Below are positions 34,571-36,014 of a stretch of 36,014 nt of DNA, piece by piece; position 1 is the first letter of the stretch, and each line of letters begins with the position of its first letter. Source of the stretch: CAYQPF01 sp964419225. Lineage in GTDB: Bacteria > Cloacimonadota > Cloacimonadia > Cloacimonadales > CAYQPF01. Position numbers and translations under genes: made by a program. Below the pieces are notes generated by a model. It saw nothing but the letters and a program-made list of their open reading frames with translations, did not search any database and was not told where the DNA came from. Location of the stretch: NCBI GenBank assembly GCA_964419225.1, contig CAYQPF010000035.1, positions 1-36,014 on the forward strand. Direction: 5' to 3'.

Positions 34571-35614
34571 ATGTTAAATATTATTCGCATTACTCTTAAG
34601 AATCATCCTAAATTAAAAGATATAGACATATTGGGTGAAGATTTAGCTAAATCTCTTGATGCCTCAAAAGAAAATGCTGAACTTCTTGATCTTATATGTG
34701 ATTGTATGTACCATAGCGTAAGGCATTTTTTGGAAACTCCCTTTGGTGCAAGTACCTTCGAACTAACTGTCCATTTTATTGATGCCTATGGAAGAGAGTT
34801 AATAAGAACGTATCGGGATTATCAATATACACAAAGTACACTACCAGACATTCGAAATATGCATAAGGCAGATACAGATCAAGTGATCGATAGATTATTT
34901 GTTATTATTGTTGATAAAATTTTCCAGTTGTACTATCGACATTATGTCATTCCTGTTTACGAGGTAACTGATTTCGAAGGTGATCACTTCGCAGCTTCAA
35001 GTTTTATAATTAATCATAATAATAAAAATTATCTACTTACAGCAAAGCATGTTTACTTCGATATGGATAAAGAACAACCTGTTTTGCTATCTGATAGGTC
35101 TTATTGTTTTGGATGTAAAAGAGAGGCTATAGATATCTCCAAATCTATATATACAAAAGTGCATTTACCAGATTTTATTATTATTCCTATCGATAACCAA
35201 CTAACAAGAGAGATTATAGGTGATAATTTTCAAATAATCCCCGATAATCTCATTGATAAGTCAAAGTCTGAGACAAAAGGCCCTTTGATTTGTCACGGTT
35301 TTCCATATTCAAGGAATAAAAAACATTGGACACCAAGGCAAGACGTTTATATTCTAGGCACTTATGTGAAGTTTGATGAATGTAGTTTTGGTTTGACTTA
35401 TGATATAGAAAATACTAAACGTATGAATGGAACTATTGGAGCAGGTGTATCAACTCCTGGTATGAGCGGTTGTCCAATTTGGGAATTGTCCCTACTAAAT
35501 CTGATTACTAAATTTTCGCTAAAAGGTTTGTTTACAGGTTATTACAAAGAATTAAAAAAGAATAGGGGTGAGTACATCTATAAAGCCATTGAATATATTG
35601 ATAATCAGGTTTAA
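34571..35614 (+). CDS. Trypsin-like serine protease with helical N-terminal domain
   Basis: 347 residues without a signal peptide, so probably cytoplasmic. The first 125 residues are mostly helical and unrecognised (EDLAKSLDASKENAELLDLI, FLETPFGAST). The C-terminal part is a trypsin-fold peptidase: His160 in YLLTAKHVYF, Asp201 in LPDFIIIPID and Ser299 in STPGMSGCPIWEL. All three are in the expected order, so it is probably active. The coding sequence is more AT-rich in look than its conserved neighbours, and the gene stands alone among pseudogene fragments, which suggests transfer. Intracellular trypsin-like proteases with helical partners occur in some bacterial defence or regulated-proteolysis systems; no partner is seen here. 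Only a weak AGAAAGG site lies upstream. Confidence 0.75.
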   Translation: MLNIIRITLKNHPKLKDIDILGEDLAKSLDASKENAELLDLICDCMYHSVRHFLETPFGASTFELTVHFIDAYGRELIRTYRDYQYTQSTLPDIRNMHKADTDQVIDRLFVIIVDKIFQLYYRHYVIPVYEVTDFEGDHFAASSFIINHNNKNYLLTAKHVYFDMDKEQPVLLSDRSYCFGCKREAIDISKSIYTKVHLPDFIIIPIDNQLTREIIGDNFQIIPDNLIDKSKSETKGPLICHGFPYSRNKKHWTPRQDVYILGTYVKFDECSFGLTYDIENTKRMNGTIGAGVSTPGMSGCPIWELSLLNLITKFSLKGLFTGYYKELKKNRGEYIYKAIEYIDNQV

Positions 35615-35635
35615 AGAAATCTTCAATTCATTCGC

Positions 35636-35654
35636 ATGAACTAAGTAAGTTCAT
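35636..35654. repeat. Small inverted repeat after the protease gene
   Basis: ATGAACT-AAGTA-AGTTCAT, a 7-bp perfect stem 22 bp past the protease stop. No U-tract follows, so it is at best a weak transcript end. Confidence 0.35.
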
Positions 35655-35671
35655 AAACTTATCACAATAGC

Positions 35672-35950
35672 TCAATCAATATAATCTATGAATTGCACCT
35701 GAGCATCGTTTAATCCCAGCCTGAGACATCGGGAAGTGTAAGACTTGGTCTCTTTCATTACTTCTGCTGAGAACTCATCTCCAAGCTGATTTGATACTAT
35801 TTCCATTAGTTTCCGGAGATGCTCACTTGATACCTTTTCTGACTTCGGCATATCTGATAGCATTTTAATGGTTATTCTGGCAGATTCTCTGTTATTAAGA
35901 TGTAACAAGTTAAGATCTTTTGACCCGGATTGTGCAGTAGAGGTTTGCAA
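35672..35950 (-). CDS. Small hypothetical protein, possibly truncated
   Basis: I do not recognise it. The frame gives at most 92 residues from a TTG at 35950; an ATG at 35863 (MLSDMPKSEKVSSEHLRKLM) would give 63. The product is helical and charged (KLMEIVSNQLGDEFSAEVMK, YTSRCLRLGLNDAQVQFIDY). The same frame is open upstream to the window edge except for one TGA at 35957-35959, so it could be the 3' end of a longer, broken gene. TTGCAAACCT occurs twice around that stop. It is convergent with the protease gene. Confidence 0.4.
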   Translation of the reverse strand: MQTSTAQSGSKDLNLLHLNNRESARITIKMLSDMPKSEKVSSEHLRKLMEIVSNQLGDEFSAEVMKETKSYTSRCLRLGLNDAQVQFIDYID

Positions 35951-36014
35951 ACTGGGTCAAAGATCGTGAAGAATGAAGGTTTGCAATCGAACGAGGTTAT
36001 ATAATAAATATATG

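Overview
The window is AT-rich bacterial DNA, and most of it sits in tightly packed, often overlapping genes. Its gene content points to the FCB superphylum, most likely a Candidatus Cloacimonadota (Cloacimonetes) relative. Supporting signs are a PEGA plus formylglycine-generating-enzyme-like secreted protein, an LPP20-like protein, a DHH-CBS-CCA-adding fusion, GGGP synthase and a DGGGP-synthase-type UbiA in an otherwise bacterial setting, and promoter-like boxes resembling the Bacteroidetes TTG / TAnnTTTG type. This placement is inference: there is no rRNA or marker tree here.

Layout. 1-2212 (+): the 3' part of a PEGA/FGE-sulfatase-domain protein, open at the window edge. 2244-6670 (all -): LPP20-like protein, soluble histidine kinase, hotdog thioesterase, DRTGG-domain protein, TSUP-family permease and a secreted serpin. 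6671-7109: non-coding, with short tandem repeats and a promoter candidate. 7110-10833 (+): an overlapping trio of VOC protein, recO and DHH-CBS-CCA-adding enzyme. 10854-11119: a short element with 21-bp perfect terminal inverted repeats, between convergent genes. 11123-15106 (-): a large double-cyclase/AAA/TPR signalling protein.

15241-30414 (all -) is an almost gapless run of 14 genes that reads as one transcription unit starting at wecB. In order of transcription it holds: two nucleotide-sugar enzymes (WecB-like 2-epimerase, WbpB/WlbA-like dehydrogenase); three consecutive prenyl ether lipid genes (GGPP-type prenyl synthase, DGGGP-synthase-type UbiA, GGGP synthase); a CpsB-type PHP phosphatase; an NAD-dependent epimerase; a methyltransferase interrupted by an in-frame TGA; a DUF362 ferredoxin-type protein; a UPF0104/LPG-synthase-type membrane protein; a MoxR ATPase; two unrecognised exported proteins; and an exported vWA protein. 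The first part could make an archaeal-type isoprenoid glyceryl ether lipid core and sugar donors. The last part resembles a MoxR/vWA envelope module, but without DUF58.

30586-33132 (-) encodes a membrane-anchored protein with five 73-residue tandem repeats, a band-7/SPFH domain and a long helix. This order recalls the major vault protein. A clear intrinsic terminator separates it from the 14-gene run. 33133-36014 looks accessory and decayed: a phage-type lysozyme gene with an in-frame TGA, a fragment of an FGE-sulfatase gene, an intact trypsin-like protease gene that stands alone, and one unrecognised small ORF.

I saw no tRNA, rRNA, CRISPR array or transposase gene.
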